Positions 1-8,020 of a stretch of DNA of 64,000 nt are shown piece after piece. Position 1 is the stretch's first letter, and every line of letters starts with the position of its first letter. A program made the position numbers and the translations under genes. The stretch spans positions 124,001 through 188,000 of the forward strand of contig JAHWIC010000001.1 in NCBI GenBank assembly GCA_019322805.1, in the 5' to 3' direction. The notes beneath the pieces were generated by a model that saw only the letters and a program-made list of their open reading frames with translations, ran no database searches and had not been told where the DNA came from. This DNA is from Candidatus Woesearchaeota archaeon. Lineage in GTDB: Archaea; Nanobdellota; Nanobdellia; Woesearchaeales; JAHWIC01.

Positions 1-426
1 GAGCCTCTTGTTTGGCTTGTTGTAGATGAAGCTCATGAGTTTCTGCCGCGTGAAGGGGAGACAGCTGCTTCAAGACCCTTGATTATTATCCTAAGAGAAG
101 GCAGACAGCCTGGAATTTCGTTGATTCTAGCAACACAACAGCCGGGTAAAATCCATACTGATGTTATGACACAATCGGATATAATGATATCACATAGACT
201 AACAGCCCAGGTTGATGTAGAAGCCCTAGGAATGTTGATGCAGAGTTATATGCGTGGTGGTTTGGACAAAGAGATTAATGCGTTGCCAAGATTAAAGGGC
301 TCTGCCTTGATATTTGATGATAATAATGAAAAATTATATCCGATGAGAGTTCGTCCTAGATTTACATGGCACGGCGGTGAGTCAGCTTCTGCATTAGTAG
401 AGAAAAAGAAGGTCTTTGAGTTCTAA
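1..426 (+). CDS. HerA/DUF87-type ATPase, C-terminal fragment
   Basis: The reading frame is open from base 1, so the 5' part lies outside the window. The fragment starts with a Walker B-like segment (LVVDEAHEFLP), followed by a SLILATQQPGKI stretch typical of the sensor/arginine-finger region of HerA-FtsK superfamily ATPases, then a short C-terminal beta-rich end. HerA-like proteins are hexameric DNA-pumping ATPases, often paired with NurA in archaeal end resection. No NurA is visible here, and related DUF87 ATPases have other roles, so the exact function stays open. Stop codon TAA at 424-426. Confidence 0.8.
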   Translation, partial: EPLVWLVVDEAHEFLPREGETAASRPLIIILREGRQPGISLILATQQPGKIHTDVMTQSDIMISHRLTAQVDVEALGMLMQSYMRGGLDKEINALPRLKGSALIFDDNNEKLYPMRVRPRFTWHGGESASALVEKKKVFEF

Positions 427-441
427 CAAACTCTGACCCGT

Positions 442-460
442 CAAAAATCTGCGATTTTTG
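442..460. terminator. Short AT-rich hairpin after the HerA-like gene
   Basis: Perfect inverted repeat CAAAAATC-TGC-GATTTTTG, 18 bases after the stop codon of the plus-strand ATPase gene. It lies between convergent genes, so it may end transcription from either side. It belongs to a family of similar A/T-stem hairpins with a GCGA-like tip in this window. Terminator function is inferred. Confidence 0.4.
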
Positions 461-486
461 AAGTCTTTGAATTATAAAAGAAAAAA

Positions 487-699
487 TTATCTCCTTATTT
501 CTAACTGCCCTTCTGCTGGTGCATAAGTCATTGATATCAATGAAGCTACAAACATCAATATAAAGAACAGCACAAAAGTAAAGCCCCATGTTGAATTCCT
601 AGGATAAACATATACTATTGATATCAAAAAACCAACAATTGCTGTAAGCATAAATCCGCTGGATAAAGGAACTACATTTATTTCTTTTTTCTTTGCCAT
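487..699 (-). CDS. Small two-helix membrane protein
   Basis: 70 residues. A charged start (MAKKKEIN) is followed by two hydrophobic segments at about residues 13-31 and 41-57 separated by a short polar loop, then a charged tail ending EIRR. The pattern predicts a small integral membrane protein with both ends on the same side. I do not recognise a family. It is convergent with the ATPase fragment. Upstream, on the minus strand, is a possible ribosome-binding site (GGTGAT) 4 bases before the ATG. Confidence 0.6.
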   Translation of the reverse strand: MAKKKEINVVPLSSGFMLTAIVGFLISIVYVYPRNSTWGFTFVLFFILMFVASLISMTYAPAEGQLEIRR

Positions 700-736
700 A
701 ATATCACCGCTTTTTTAAGTTAAATTAATCTTAGAG

Positions 737-1825
737 CTATTTAAACTTTACGAAATTTAAGCTGTCAACTTTCATTCTTGCTTCAGCTGTTTTCCTTTCA
801 AAGTCATTCATGAATTTTGTCATTAACTCGCAAGCATGCTTTTTATCATCGCCGCAGGTTAGTTTTCCTGCTTTGCATTCATCATAGATTTTCTTTAATT
901 CCTTATCGTCTTCTATCAAATGCTGCTTGTATAACTCAAATATCATGCATTTCTCCGGTTCACCGCCTAGCTTTTTTTGTTCTTCGACAGTGTCCCTGCC
1001 GCCTGTTTTTGCTCGCATCAGTTTTTTAGCTACTTTTTTTGGGTCTTCTGGCAAGTCAATGCAGCTTTCAGGTTTTGACTTTGACATCTTTAATGAGCCA
1101 TCCAAGCTAGGAGTGAATTTATGATAAAGGCCGGCAGGCAAAAAGAATTTTTTGTCTTTCATCCTTCTGGCGGCATCTCTTGTAAGCCTTATATGCGGGT
1201 CCTGGTCAACACCAACTGGGATTACACCAGGCATTTGCTCCTCTAATTGAGGATATAGAATATCTCCGATCTGTGTTAAAGCAGAAACAATCCTTGAAGG
1301 GTCTGCCAGGCCGTAAACAGCCCTGAACTCATTTAAGGTTATTCTGTTTGAAGCTTCATAAGCTAATTTTATCACATCCTTGTTTTCTGATTGGAAATAG
1401 AAAATTGTTTTCTTAGGGTCCAATCCTAAGGCTAAGTAAGATGGAATCTGGAATTCCAAAGCATTCTTCCTTGCTTCCTTTAAACTTACCCCCCTAGCAG
1501 CTGCTGATTCTAAATCAGCTACTAAACAAAATGTCTTTGCGCCTTGTTTCTGGAAATAAGCAATATTTTCAACAACCATCTTTGTTCCAAAATGTACTTT
1601 TTGTGCTGTAGGCATTATTCCTGATAGAACATAGAATTTCTTTTTTTCTTTCATTGCTTTAAGAACAGGTTTCATGTCACGTTCTGCGAAAATGACTCCG
1701 CGACGCATTAATCTGTTTGGAGCAGGATAATTGTCAGGGTTAAAACTATCTAAACCAAAATCCTTGATTATTTTTGTATAATCCTCTACCAGTTCTGAGC
1801 CGTATGGGTCAATTATTTTTGTCAT
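737..1825 (-). CDS. trpS: Tryptophanyl-tRNA synthetase
   Basis: Charges tRNA-Trp with tryptophan. 362 residues, usual for the archaeal/eukaryal class Ic enzyme. The HIGH-like region is PTAQKVHFGTKM (about residues 71-82), and the KMSKS loop is exact (SLKMSKSKPES, about residues 245-255), with the VDQDPHIRLTRDAARR helix before it. The ATG at 1825 overlaps the trpA stop in an ATGA arrangement, so translation is probably coupled. This makes the synthetase the last gene of the tryptophan operon, placing Trp synthesis and Trp charging in one transcript. Confidence 0.96.
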   Translation of the reverse strand: MTKIIDPYGSELVEDYTKIIKDFGLDSFNPDNYPAPNRLMRRGVIFAERDMKPVLKAMKEKKKFYVLSGIMPTAQKVHFGTKMVVENIAYFQKQGAKTFCLVADLESAAARGVSLKEARKNALEFQIPSYLALGLDPKKTIFYFQSENKDVIKLAYEASNRITLNEFRAVYGLADPSRIVSALTQIGDILYPQLEEQMPGVIPVGVDQDPHIRLTRDAARRMKDKKFFLPAGLYHKFTPSLDGSLKMSKSKPESCIDLPEDPKKVAKKLMRAKTGGRDTVEEQKKLGGEPEKCMIFELYKQHLIEDDKELKKIYDECKAGKLTCGDDKKHACELMTKFMNDFERKTAEARMKVDSLNFVKFK

Positions 1826-2625
1826 TTTGTAGCGTTTTTCATTAACTTAATATAATTTTCAATCTTCTTTAGCATGATTCTTTTATTTTTCAGATTCTTT
1901 TCAATTATTTTTACAACTGCACTTCCAACAATTGCTCCATCAGCTCCTGCTTTTAGAAGAGCCTTAATATGCTCTGGTTTTTTTATTCCAAAACCAACGC
2001 ATAATGGCAACTTTGTTTTTGGCCTTATTCTCTTTAGTAATTTTAAAGTGCTTGTTTCTAATTTTTCTCTTGCTCCTGTTACACCTAATCTTGAAACAAC
2101 ATAAACAAATCCTTTTGTTTTGCTAGCAATTTTCTTTAACCTTTTATTATCAGTTAATGGGCTTACAATAAATATTGTATCGACCTTTGCTTTTCTTGCT
2201 GCTTTTATGTACGGGTCTGCTTCTTCTATTGGCAAATCAGCAACTAAAACAGAATCAACGCCTGCATTAGCTGCGTCTTTGTAAAACTTATCAATTCCTC
2301 GTTGATAAATCAGGTTAGTGTAAGTTAAAAGTCCAATCGGAATTTTGTCATTAATTTTTCTTATTTGTTTTGCAAAATTGAAATTTCTATCTGTATTAAC
2401 CCCTGCTTTTAATGCCCTAACACCAGCTGTTTGTATTGTTGGGCCATCTGCAATGGGCTCTGAAAAAGTGAATCCTAATTCAAGTATATCTGCGCCAGCA
2501 TTGATTATTGTTTTAATTATTTCTAAGCTTAACTTATAGTTTGGATCTCCAGCTACTACAAACGGAACTAATGCCTTTTCCTTATTTTTCTTTAGTTTCT
2601 TGAATGTTTTTTTGTATCTGCTCAT
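1822..2625 (-). CDS. trpA: Tryptophan synthase alpha chain
   Basis: Cleaves indole-3-glycerol phosphate to indole and glyceraldehyde 3-phosphate in the alpha2beta2 complex. 267 residues form one TIM barrel. Visible landmarks are the catalytic Glu in [19 protein letters not shown] (about residues 46-64), the catalytic Asp in [15 protein letters not shown] (about 123-137), and the phosphate-binding region [11 protein letters not shown] plus [10 protein letters not shown]. The start at 2625 overlaps the trpB stop and the stop overlaps the trpS start, each by 4 bases. Confidence 0.97.
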   Translation of the reverse strand: MSRYKKTFKKLKKNKEKALVPFVVAGDPNYKLSLEIIKTIINAGADILELGFTFSEPIADGPTIQTAGVRALKAGVNTDRNFNFAKQIRKINDKIPIGLLTYTNLIYQRGIDKFYKDAANAGVDSVLVADLPIEEADPYIKAARKAKVDTIFIVSPLTDNKRLKKIASKTKGFVYVVSRLGVTGAREKLETSTLKLLKRIRPKTKLPLCVGFGIKKPEHIKALLKAGADGAIVGSAVVKIIEKNLKNKRIMLKKIENYIKLMKNATK

Positions 2626-3803
2626 ATCTTAACTCCCATCTCTTTTGCGGCATGAACAACATCCTTATCTCCTCTGCCAGATAAATTAACAATCACTAAT
2701 TTGTTCTTAAAGCGTTTAGCATTCTTTACTAAATAAGCAACAGCATGTGCTGATTCTAAAGCTGGAATAATGCCTTCTTCATCACTTAATAATTTGAAAG
2801 CATCAAGGCACTCCTGGTTTGTTGCATATGAGTACTCTGCTCTTTTTAATTCCCTGAGATGTGTGTGCTCAGGACCAACTGCGCAATAATCCAAGCCTGC
2901 TGATACTGAATGGGTGTTGTATATCTGGCCGTATTTATCCTGCAAAACATAAGTGAATGTACCGTGAATTACTCCGGGTCTTCCTATCTTTTTATCTGCA
3001 AACCTTGCTGCATGCCTTCCGGATGTAATTCCTGTTCCGCCTGCTTCTACTCCAATTAATGTTACTTTTTTGTCTTTAAGGAAAGCTTTGAATATTCCAA
3101 GCGCATTACTTCCACCGCCAACACAAGCGATAATTGCATCTGGCAGCTTGCCCTCTACTGCAAGTATTTGTTTTTTTGCTTCTTTTCCTATTACTGACTG
3201 GAAATGTGCTACCATGCTTGGATAAGGGTGAGGTCCTAAAACACTTCCAAGCAGATAATGTGTTGTTTCAACACTTGAAGTCCAGTCACGCAAAGCCTGA
3301 TTAATTGCATCCTTTAGTGTTTTTGAGCCTGTTGTAACAGGAATAACCTTTGCTCCAAGCAGCTTCATCCTGAAAACATTAAGCTTTTGACGCTCAATAT
3401 CAACAGTACCCATGTAAATATCGCGCTCTAAACCAAGTTTTGCAGCTGCTGTTGCAACAGCAACTCCATGCTGGCCAGCTCCTGTTTCTGCTATAATCCT
3501 TGTCTTTCCCATGTATTTTGCAAGTAAAGCCTGGCCAAGTGCATTGTTTATCTTATGAGCACCTGTATGAGCCAGGTCTTCTCTTTTTAGATAGATTTTA
3601 CAGCCAAGTTTTTTGCTTAATCTTGGGCAATAAGTCAAAGGTGTTGGTCTTCCAACGTAATTCTTGAACAAGTCATTAAGCTCTTTATTGAATTTTTTAT
3701 TATTCCTGTATCTATTAAAAGCTGCTTGCAACTCTTTTACAGCTGGCATCAATGTTTCTGGAACAAAAACACCGCCGTACTTCCCAAATCTTCCTTTTTT
3801 CAT
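2622..3803 (-). CDS. trpB: Tryptophan synthase beta chain
   Basis: PLP enzyme that joins indole and serine to tryptophan. The ATG at 3803 is preferred: it follows a GGAG at 3812-3815 (8-base spacing) and gives the family-typical start [20 protein letters not shown], 393 residues. An in-frame TTG at 3833 would add 10 unlikely residues. Key features are [18 protein letters not shown] with the PLP lysine, [11 protein letters not shown], and the glycine-rich phosphate clamp [10 protein letters not shown]. This is the standard TrpB1 form. Confidence 0.97.
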   Translation of the reverse strand: MKKGRFGKYGGVFVPETLMPAVKELQAAFNRYRNNKKFNKELNDLFKNYVGRPTPLTYCPRLSKKLGCKIYLKREDLAHTGAHKINNALGQALLAKYMGKTRIIAETGAGQHGVAVATAAAKLGLERDIYMGTVDIERQKLNVFRMKLLGAKVIPVTTGSKTLKDAINQALRDWTSSVETTHYLLGSVLGPHPYPSMVAHFQSVIGKEAKKQILAVEGKLPDAIIACVGGGSNALGIFKAFLKDKKVTLIGVEAGGTGITSGRHAARFADKKIGRPGVIHGTFTYVLQDKYGQIYNTHSVSAGLDYCAVGPEHTHLRELKRAEYSYATNQECLDAFKLLSDEEGIIPALESAHAVAYLVKNAKRFKNKLVIVNLSGRGDKDVVHAAKEMGVKI

Positions 3804-3825
3804 TTCAAATTCTCCGAATTTGTAA

Positions 3826-3857
3826 TGCACCAAAAATGCGAAGCATTTTTAAGTGCA
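3826..3857. promoter_or_regulatory. Intercistronic hairpin between trpF and trpB
   Basis: An inner perfect hairpin with AAAAATGC/GCATTTTT arms closed by the GCGAAGC tip (3832-3850) sits inside a weaker outer pair TGCAC/GTGCA (3826-3830 with 3853-3857). It overlaps the trpF stop and ends just before the trpB ribosome-binding site. d(GCGAAGC) is a known exceptionally stable mini-hairpin. In an operon, the structure may protect or process mRNA ends rather than fully terminate transcription. Confidence 0.5.
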
Positions 3858-4496
3858 TTTTTTTGCTCTTTGAATGAATTTTTCAAGCTTGATTGGATCT
3901 TTCTTCCCTGGTTTTGCTTTTACTCCGCTATTTGTATCAACTGCAAATGGCTCTACTTTTTCAATTGCAATCCCAACATTCGTCGGAGTCAAACCACCGG
4001 CTAAAAATACCTTGCATTTTACTGATTTAACTATTTTTCTGCTAATCTCCCAGTTATGAACTACCCCTGTTCCGCCGAGTTTGCCTTTTGCTTTTGTATC
4101 GAGCAAGATATAATCAACATATTTCCCGTATTTTTTAGCTTGCTCTATTGCTGATTCATCTTCCACATGAATTGTTTTTGTGAGCTTTGTCTTTGGAAGT
4201 GCTTTTCTTATTTTTCCAATGACCTTTAAGTCAACCTTTGGATTATGAAGCTGAATTATCTCTGGTTTTATCTCCTTTGCAAGCTCGATTATCTCTTTTG
4301 CCTTGTCTAAGTAAGTCACTAAAACTGATCGTGACTCTAAAGGCAGCCTTTTTATGAGCTTTTTTGCCTCTTCTCTTGTGATTGAATCTTCTGAAAAATC
4401 AACCTCTACTATGAAACCCAAAAAATCTGCACCAAGCTCAGCTGCTCTGAATGCATCATGCTCATTTGTGTTTCCGCAGATCTTTACTTTAGTCAT
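3849..4496 (-). CDS. trpF: Phosphoribosylanthranilate isomerase
   Basis: Isomerises phosphoribosylanthranilate to CdRP, the third step of the Trp branch. 215 residues, single TIM barrel. The N-terminal VKICGNTNEHDA carries the catalytic cysteine (C7 region), DYILLDTKAKGKLGGTG (about residues 130-146) carries the catalytic aspartate and phosphate loop, and FLAGGLTPTNV and AVDTNSGVKAKPGKKD complete the signature. It overlaps rpe by 8 bases, so the two are probably translated together. Confidence 0.96.
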   Translation of the reverse strand: MTKVKICGNTNEHDAFRAAELGADFLGFIVEVDFSEDSITREEAKKLIKRLPLESRSVLVTYLDKAKEIIELAKEIKPEIIQLHNPKVDLKVIGKIRKALPKTKLTKTIHVEDESAIEQAKKYGKYVDYILLDTKAKGKLGGTGVVHNWEISRKIVKSVKCKVFLAGGLTPTNVGIAIEKVEPFAVDTNSGVKAKPGKKDPIKLEKFIQRAKKCT

Positions 4497-5136
4497 TTGC
4501 AGCTTCTCTTAATTTTTTTATTGTTCCTACACGGTCTTCTTTGCCAAATATTGCACTTCCTGCAACAAAAACATTTGCGCCTGCTTTTGCTGCTTTTCCT
4601 ATTGTCTCTTCATTAATTCCTCCATCAATCTCTATGTCAAGCTCTGGCTTTAATTTTCTCAGTTCTTCTACCTTAGGCAACACATCTGGAATAAACTTCT
4701 GTCCTGGATAGCCAGGGTTTACTGACATAATCAAAACCATACCGACATCATCAATATATTGCTTTATTTTATCCAAGGGTGTTGGAGGATTTATTGAAAT
4801 TCCTACTTTGATTCCCTTGCTTCTTATTAATTCAAAGGCTTCTTTTATATCATCCTTGCATTCCTCATGTATTGTTATTATTTTAGCACCAGCATCTGCA
4901 TAATCTTCTATAAATCCGTCTTTAATAGGATGTTTAACCATTAAATGGACATCTTTTGGAAGCTTTGAGCTTACTGCTTTGATCTCTTCTGCCTTGAATG
5001 TCTTTGGAGGAACAAACTTTCCGTCCATTATATCAACGTGTATTAAATCTGCAACTGGCTCTATTTCATTCACTTCTTCCTGCAATTTTTCTTTTTTTGC
5101 AGATAATATTGATGGTGCGATTTTTATTTTTGGCAT
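4489..5136 (-). CDS. rpe: Ribulose-phosphate 3-epimerase
   Basis: Interconverts ribulose 5-phosphate and xylulose 5-phosphate. 215 residues. Family signatures are clear: IAPSILSAKKEKLQEEV at the N-terminus, LIHVDIMDGKFVPPKTF with metal-binding His/Asp, HLMVKHP, LIMSVNPGYPGQKFI, and EIDGGINEETI with the second Asp. It sits inside the tryptophan gene run, directly upstream of trpF. An inferred role is balancing pentose phosphates for PRPP used by TrpD. It is also a phosphate-binding TIM barrel like its neighbours TrpF, TrpC and TrpA. Just upstream is a large repeated regulatory element. Confidence 0.93.
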   Translation of the reverse strand: MPKIKIAPSILSAKKEKLQEEVNEIEPVADLIHVDIMDGKFVPPKTFKAEEIKAVSSKLPKDVHLMVKHPIKDGFIEDYADAGAKIITIHEECKDDIKEAFELIRSKGIKVGISINPPTPLDKIKQYIDDVGMVLIMSVNPGYPGQKFIPDVLPKVEELRKLKPELDIEIDGGINEETIGKAAKAGANVFVAGSAIFGKEDRVGTIKKLREAAND

Positions 5137-5153
5137 TTTATTATCAATTTATT

Positions 5154-5574
5154 TTATCACTAGGTTTATGATACGCATGCACAATTAGTTGTGCATTTGC
5201 TTGTTTTTATTACCTTAAATCATCATTTAATAACAATTATTCAACGAAAAATGCTGACGCATTTTTCTAGTGTAGTAAATTATTTTATAATTTATACACA
5301 ATCCGAAAATTCCTTTCACAACCAAGTTAAAGGTTATAGTAAGCGAAATTATATAAGCAATAGTTTCGCTTACTAAATAGTAAACGCAATCTTTCATAAA
5401 ATAGTTGCGTTTACTAAATTTTCATCCGCTTTCTTTCCTTTAGCAATGACTGTGGATGATTTTTGCCTTAACGTGGGTATCAAGCAAAAATCAGATTGTT
5501 GCCGAGTGAAACGAGCGCAACTAAGGAATCTCTGATTCCTGTTTATTTTTCTTCTATTGATCCTTTTTTATTGA
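5154..5574. repeat. Long regulatory repeat, copy A (trpC-rpe gap)
   Basis: Gene-free stretch that aligns over most of its length with 20321-20645. In order on the plus strand: TATCACTAGGT; hairpin GCACAATTAGTTGTGC (5179-5194); a 57-base insertion absent from copy B that carries a hairpin (5247-5268); a 110-base nearly identical core with two 37-bp inverted repeats (5338-5374 and 5379-5415); an outer hairpin with TGATTTTTGC and GCAAAAATCA arms (5457-5492); and, unique to this copy, GC-richer repeats at 5500-5540. It lies between two genes of the trp run, in the same orientation as copy B has between leuB and the RAM gene. Confidence 0.85.
5338..5415 (-). promoter_or_regulatory. Paired inverted repeats around TATA-like sequence, copy A
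   Basis: Two tandem inverted repeats, 11-base arms and 15-base loops, separated by AAAT. Arms are AGTAAGCGAAA/TTTCGCTTACT and AGTAAACGCAA/TTGCGTTTACT. The two repeats differ at two arm positions and each change is compensated on the opposite arm. Loop 1 holds TTATATAAG, which can serve as a TATA box on the minus strand; transcription would start near 5325 and give a long leader before rpe. Promoter and operator function is inferred. Confidence 0.55.
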
Positions 5575-6345
5575 TTATTTTATTAATTCTTTAATCTTCT
5601 TCTTTATATTAGTTGATTCCATTAATGATGTTCCAATTAATATTGCGTTAACCTTTCCTCTAACCTTTTTAACATCAGATCTTTTGCTAAAACCTGATTC
5701 TGAAACAATTATATTACATTCTGGAATCTTTTTTACTAATTTTAATGTAGTATTCAAATTAACTTTCAATGTTTTAAGGTTTCTATTATTGATCCCAATA
5801 ATTCTTGCTTTTGCATTAAGGGCTTTTTTCAGTTCCTTATCATTATGAACCTCAACAAGGCAGTCCATAGTGTATTTATCAGCTATTTTAATGAACTTTG
5901 ATATTTTTTCTTTTGGTAAGAGCCTTGCTATCAATAATATTGCATCAGCACCGTAATGCCTTGATTCATAAACCTGGTATTCATCAATAATAAAGTCCTT
6001 TCTAAGCACCGGTATCTTTGTTGCTTTTCTTGCCTGGTTCAGGAATTGAGGCAAACCAGCAAAAAACATGCAGTCTGTTAACACAGATATTGCTGCTGCT
6101 CCTGCTTTCTCATACTCTTTAGCAATCCTTGAAGGGTGGATTCTTTTCATTATAATCCCTTTTGATGGCGAGGCAGCCTTTATCTCTGCAATAAGGCTTA
6201 TGTCCCTAGCAGTTATTGCTTTTGCGAAATTCCTATTAGATTTTTTCAGCTTAGATTTAAAGCTGCTTAAAGGACAATATTTCTTGCTTTGCTTTACTTC
6301 CAGCTTCTTATTTTTTATAATTTTATCTAATACCATTTTAATCAT
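5575..6345 (-). CDS. trpC: Indole-3-glycerol-phosphate synthase
   Basis: Ring-closing decarboxylase giving indole-3-glycerol phosphate. The ATG at 6345 gives 256 residues starting MIKMVLDKIIKNKK; a TTG 15 bases upstream is less likely. Landmarks are SLIAEIKAASPSKG with the catalytic lysine, VPVLRKDFIIDEYQVYES with the second lysine, GINNRNLKTLKV, and VSESGFSKRSDV. It is about 20 bases downstream of trpD. The regulatory repeat follows it, so rpe and later genes may use an additional internal promoter. Confidence 0.95.
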   Translation of the reverse strand: MIKMVLDKIIKNKKLEVKQSKKYCPLSSFKSKLKKSNRNFAKAITARDISLIAEIKAASPSKGIIMKRIHPSRIAKEYEKAGAAAISVLTDCMFFAGLPQFLNQARKATKIPVLRKDFIIDEYQVYESRHYGADAILLIARLLPKEKISKFIKIADKYTMDCLVEVHNDKELKKALNAKARIIGINNRNLKTLKVNLNTTLKLVKKIPECNIIVSESGFSKRSDVKKVRGKVNAILIGTSLMESTNIKKKIKELIK

Positions 6346-6367
6346 GAAACAAGCAACCAAGATATGA

Positions 6368-7387
6368 TTACTTGTTTTTATTTGTCCAGTCTATTAACTG
6401 ATTTAATTTTTCCAGTGCTTTACCAGAATCAATAGAATCCTTTGCAATGTCTATGCCATTCTGTATGCTGTCTGCTTTGCCTGCAACATAAAGAGCAGTG
6501 CCTGCATTTAGCAAAACAACATCTCTTTTTGGACCTTTTTCTTCTCCTTTCAATATGCTTAGTATTATTTTCTTATTATCTTCAGGAGTGCCTCCTTTAA
6601 TTGCTCCTAAACCAGCGAGCTTAATACCAAAGTCTGTTGGTTTTACTTTGTAGGTTGTTACATGTTTGCCTTTTACTTCAGAAACCTTTGTTTCGGCTTC
6701 TAAAGTCATCTCATCCAAACCATTGCCATGAACAACAACAGCATGTTTAACTCCTAATAAGCCTAAAACCTCTGCTAAAGGTTCTGTCAGTTTCTCATCA
6801 AAAACACCCATTAATTCATAAGGTGCTTCAGCTGGATTTGTTAAAGGACCTAGGATATTGAAAACAGTTCTTACAGCAAGCTCTTTTCTTGGGCCAATTG
6901 CGTATTTCATTGCTCCATGGAACTTAGGAGCAAACATATATCCAATTCCAACTTCACTTATGCATTTCTCAACCTGTTTTGGCTCCAGCATTATATTAAC
7001 ACCTAAAGCAGTTAGAACATCAGCTGAACCGCATTTGCTTGAAACGCCCTTGTTGCCGTGCTTAGCAACTGGAACACCTGCACCGGCTACAACAAAAGCA
7101 GCTGCAGTTGATATATTGAATGTTCCTGATTTATCTCCGCCAGTGCCGACAACATCAACAAGTTGATCAGAATTCTTTGGCTTGATTCTTGATGCTTTCT
7201 GCCTCATTACTTTTGCACAAGCTGTTATTTCCTCAATCGTTTCTCCTTTTAATCTTAAAGCTATGAGAAAGCCTGCAATCTGAGCATCAGTTGCTTTTCC
7301 GCTCATGATCTCATTCATTACCTCTTCAGCTTCTTTCAGCTTAAGATCATTTCCCTCTATTAATTTTGAGATTGCTTCCTTAATCAT
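6368..7387 (-). CDS. trpD: Anthranilate phosphoribosyltransferase
   Basis: Transfers phosphoribosyl from PRPP to anthranilate. 339 residues, family-typical. Landmarks are VDVVGTGGDKSGTFNISTA (about residues 82-100, PRPP loop), PVAKHGNKGVSSKCGSADVL with the KHGNR-like segment, MFAPKFHGAMK, RTVFNILGPLTNPA, and VVHGNGLDEMTL. The start overlaps the trpG stop by 4 bases. TrpD is separate here, not fused to TrpG. Confidence 0.97.
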   Translation of the reverse strand: MIKEAISKLIEGNDLKLKEAEEVMNEIMSGKATDAQIAGFLIALRLKGETIEEITACAKVMRQKASRIKPKNSDQLVDVVGTGGDKSGTFNISTAAAFVVAGAGVPVAKHGNKGVSSKCGSADVLTALGVNIMLEPKQVEKCISEVGIGYMFAPKFHGAMKYAIGPRKELAVRTVFNILGPLTNPAEAPYELMGVFDEKLTEPLAEVLGLLGVKHAVVVHGNGLDEMTLEAETKVSEVKGKHVTTYKVKPTDFGIKLAGLGAIKGGTPEDNKKIILSILKGEEKGPKRDVVLLNAGTALYVAGKADSIQNGIDIAKDSIDSGKALEKLNQLIDWTNKNK

Positions 7388-7968
7388 TTTTTACCCACCA
7401 TCCTTATTATATTCTCAATAATAATGCCTCCTATAGGCGTAAGGATTGATTCTGGATGGAACTGGACGCCTTCTACAAAATATTCCTTATGCCTTACTCC
7501 CATTATGATGTTTTTATCCATTGTTCTGGCAGAGATCTCTAAGCAATATGGAACATCCATTGCAGCCAAGGAATGGTACCTTCCTCCCTGGAATGGATTT
7601 TCAAGGTCTCTAAAGATTGTTTCATTATCATGCTGGATCTTTGACGGCTTGCCATGCAGTATTTCTGAGCATCTGTCAACCTTGCCGTCAAATGCTTCTA
7701 CAATGCACTGCATGCCAAGGCAGACTCCAAATATTGGAATTTTTTCAGCATATTCACTTATTATTGCTATTGAGTTGCCTGCATTCTTTGGTGTTGAAGG
7801 CCCTGGTGAAATGACTATTAATTTTGGCTTGAATTCCTTTACAACCTTAGCTATAGTTTTCATATCAGTATTGTTTCTATAAACCAAAACTTCACAGCCG
7901 CGTTTTTCAAATTCATCAACTAGGTTATAGGTGAATGAATCAAAGTTGTCTATGAATAGAGCTTTCAT
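7384..7968 (-). CDS. trpG: Anthranilate synthase glutamine amidotransferase subunit
   Basis: Supplies ammonia from glutamine to TrpE. 194 residues, class I amidotransferase. Oxyanion motif VISPGPSTP (about residues 52-60), nucleophile cysteine in FGVCLGMQC (about 79-87), and the His-Glu pair in VQFHPESILTP near the C-terminus are all present. The start is well supported: GGAGGTGAT lies 6 bases upstream of the ATG. A 52-base gap with a hairpin separates it from trpE. The same fold serves PabA, but context points to Trp. Confidence 0.95.
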   Translation of the reverse strand: MKALFIDNFDSFTYNLVDEFEKRGCEVLVYRNNTDMKTIAKVVKEFKPKLIVISPGPSTPKNAGNSIAIISEYAEKIPIFGVCLGMQCIVEAFDGKVDRCSEILHGKPSKIQHDNETIFRDLENPFQGGRYHSLAAMDVPYCLEISARTMDKNIIMGVRHKEYFVEGVQFHPESILTPIGGIIIENIIRMVGKK

Positions 7969-7997
7969 TTGAAATCACCTCCAGTGATTTCTAATCC

Positions 7998-8020
7998 CTC
8001 AAAAATTAACAATTTTTGAG
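7998..8020. promoter_or_regulatory. Hairpin between trpE and trpG
   Basis: Inverted repeat CTCAAAAATT-AAC-AATTTTTGAG directly after the trpE stop (8021-8023). It resembles the other A/T-stem hairpins at gene ends in this window. Possible 3'-end or processing signal that tunes trpE versus trpG output; function inferred. Confidence 0.4.

Noticed and set aside
5154..5574. Insertion sequence or transposase remnant
   Set aside because: No open frame of transposase type, no terminal repeats with a target duplication; the conserved parts are hairpins and a TATA-like motif.
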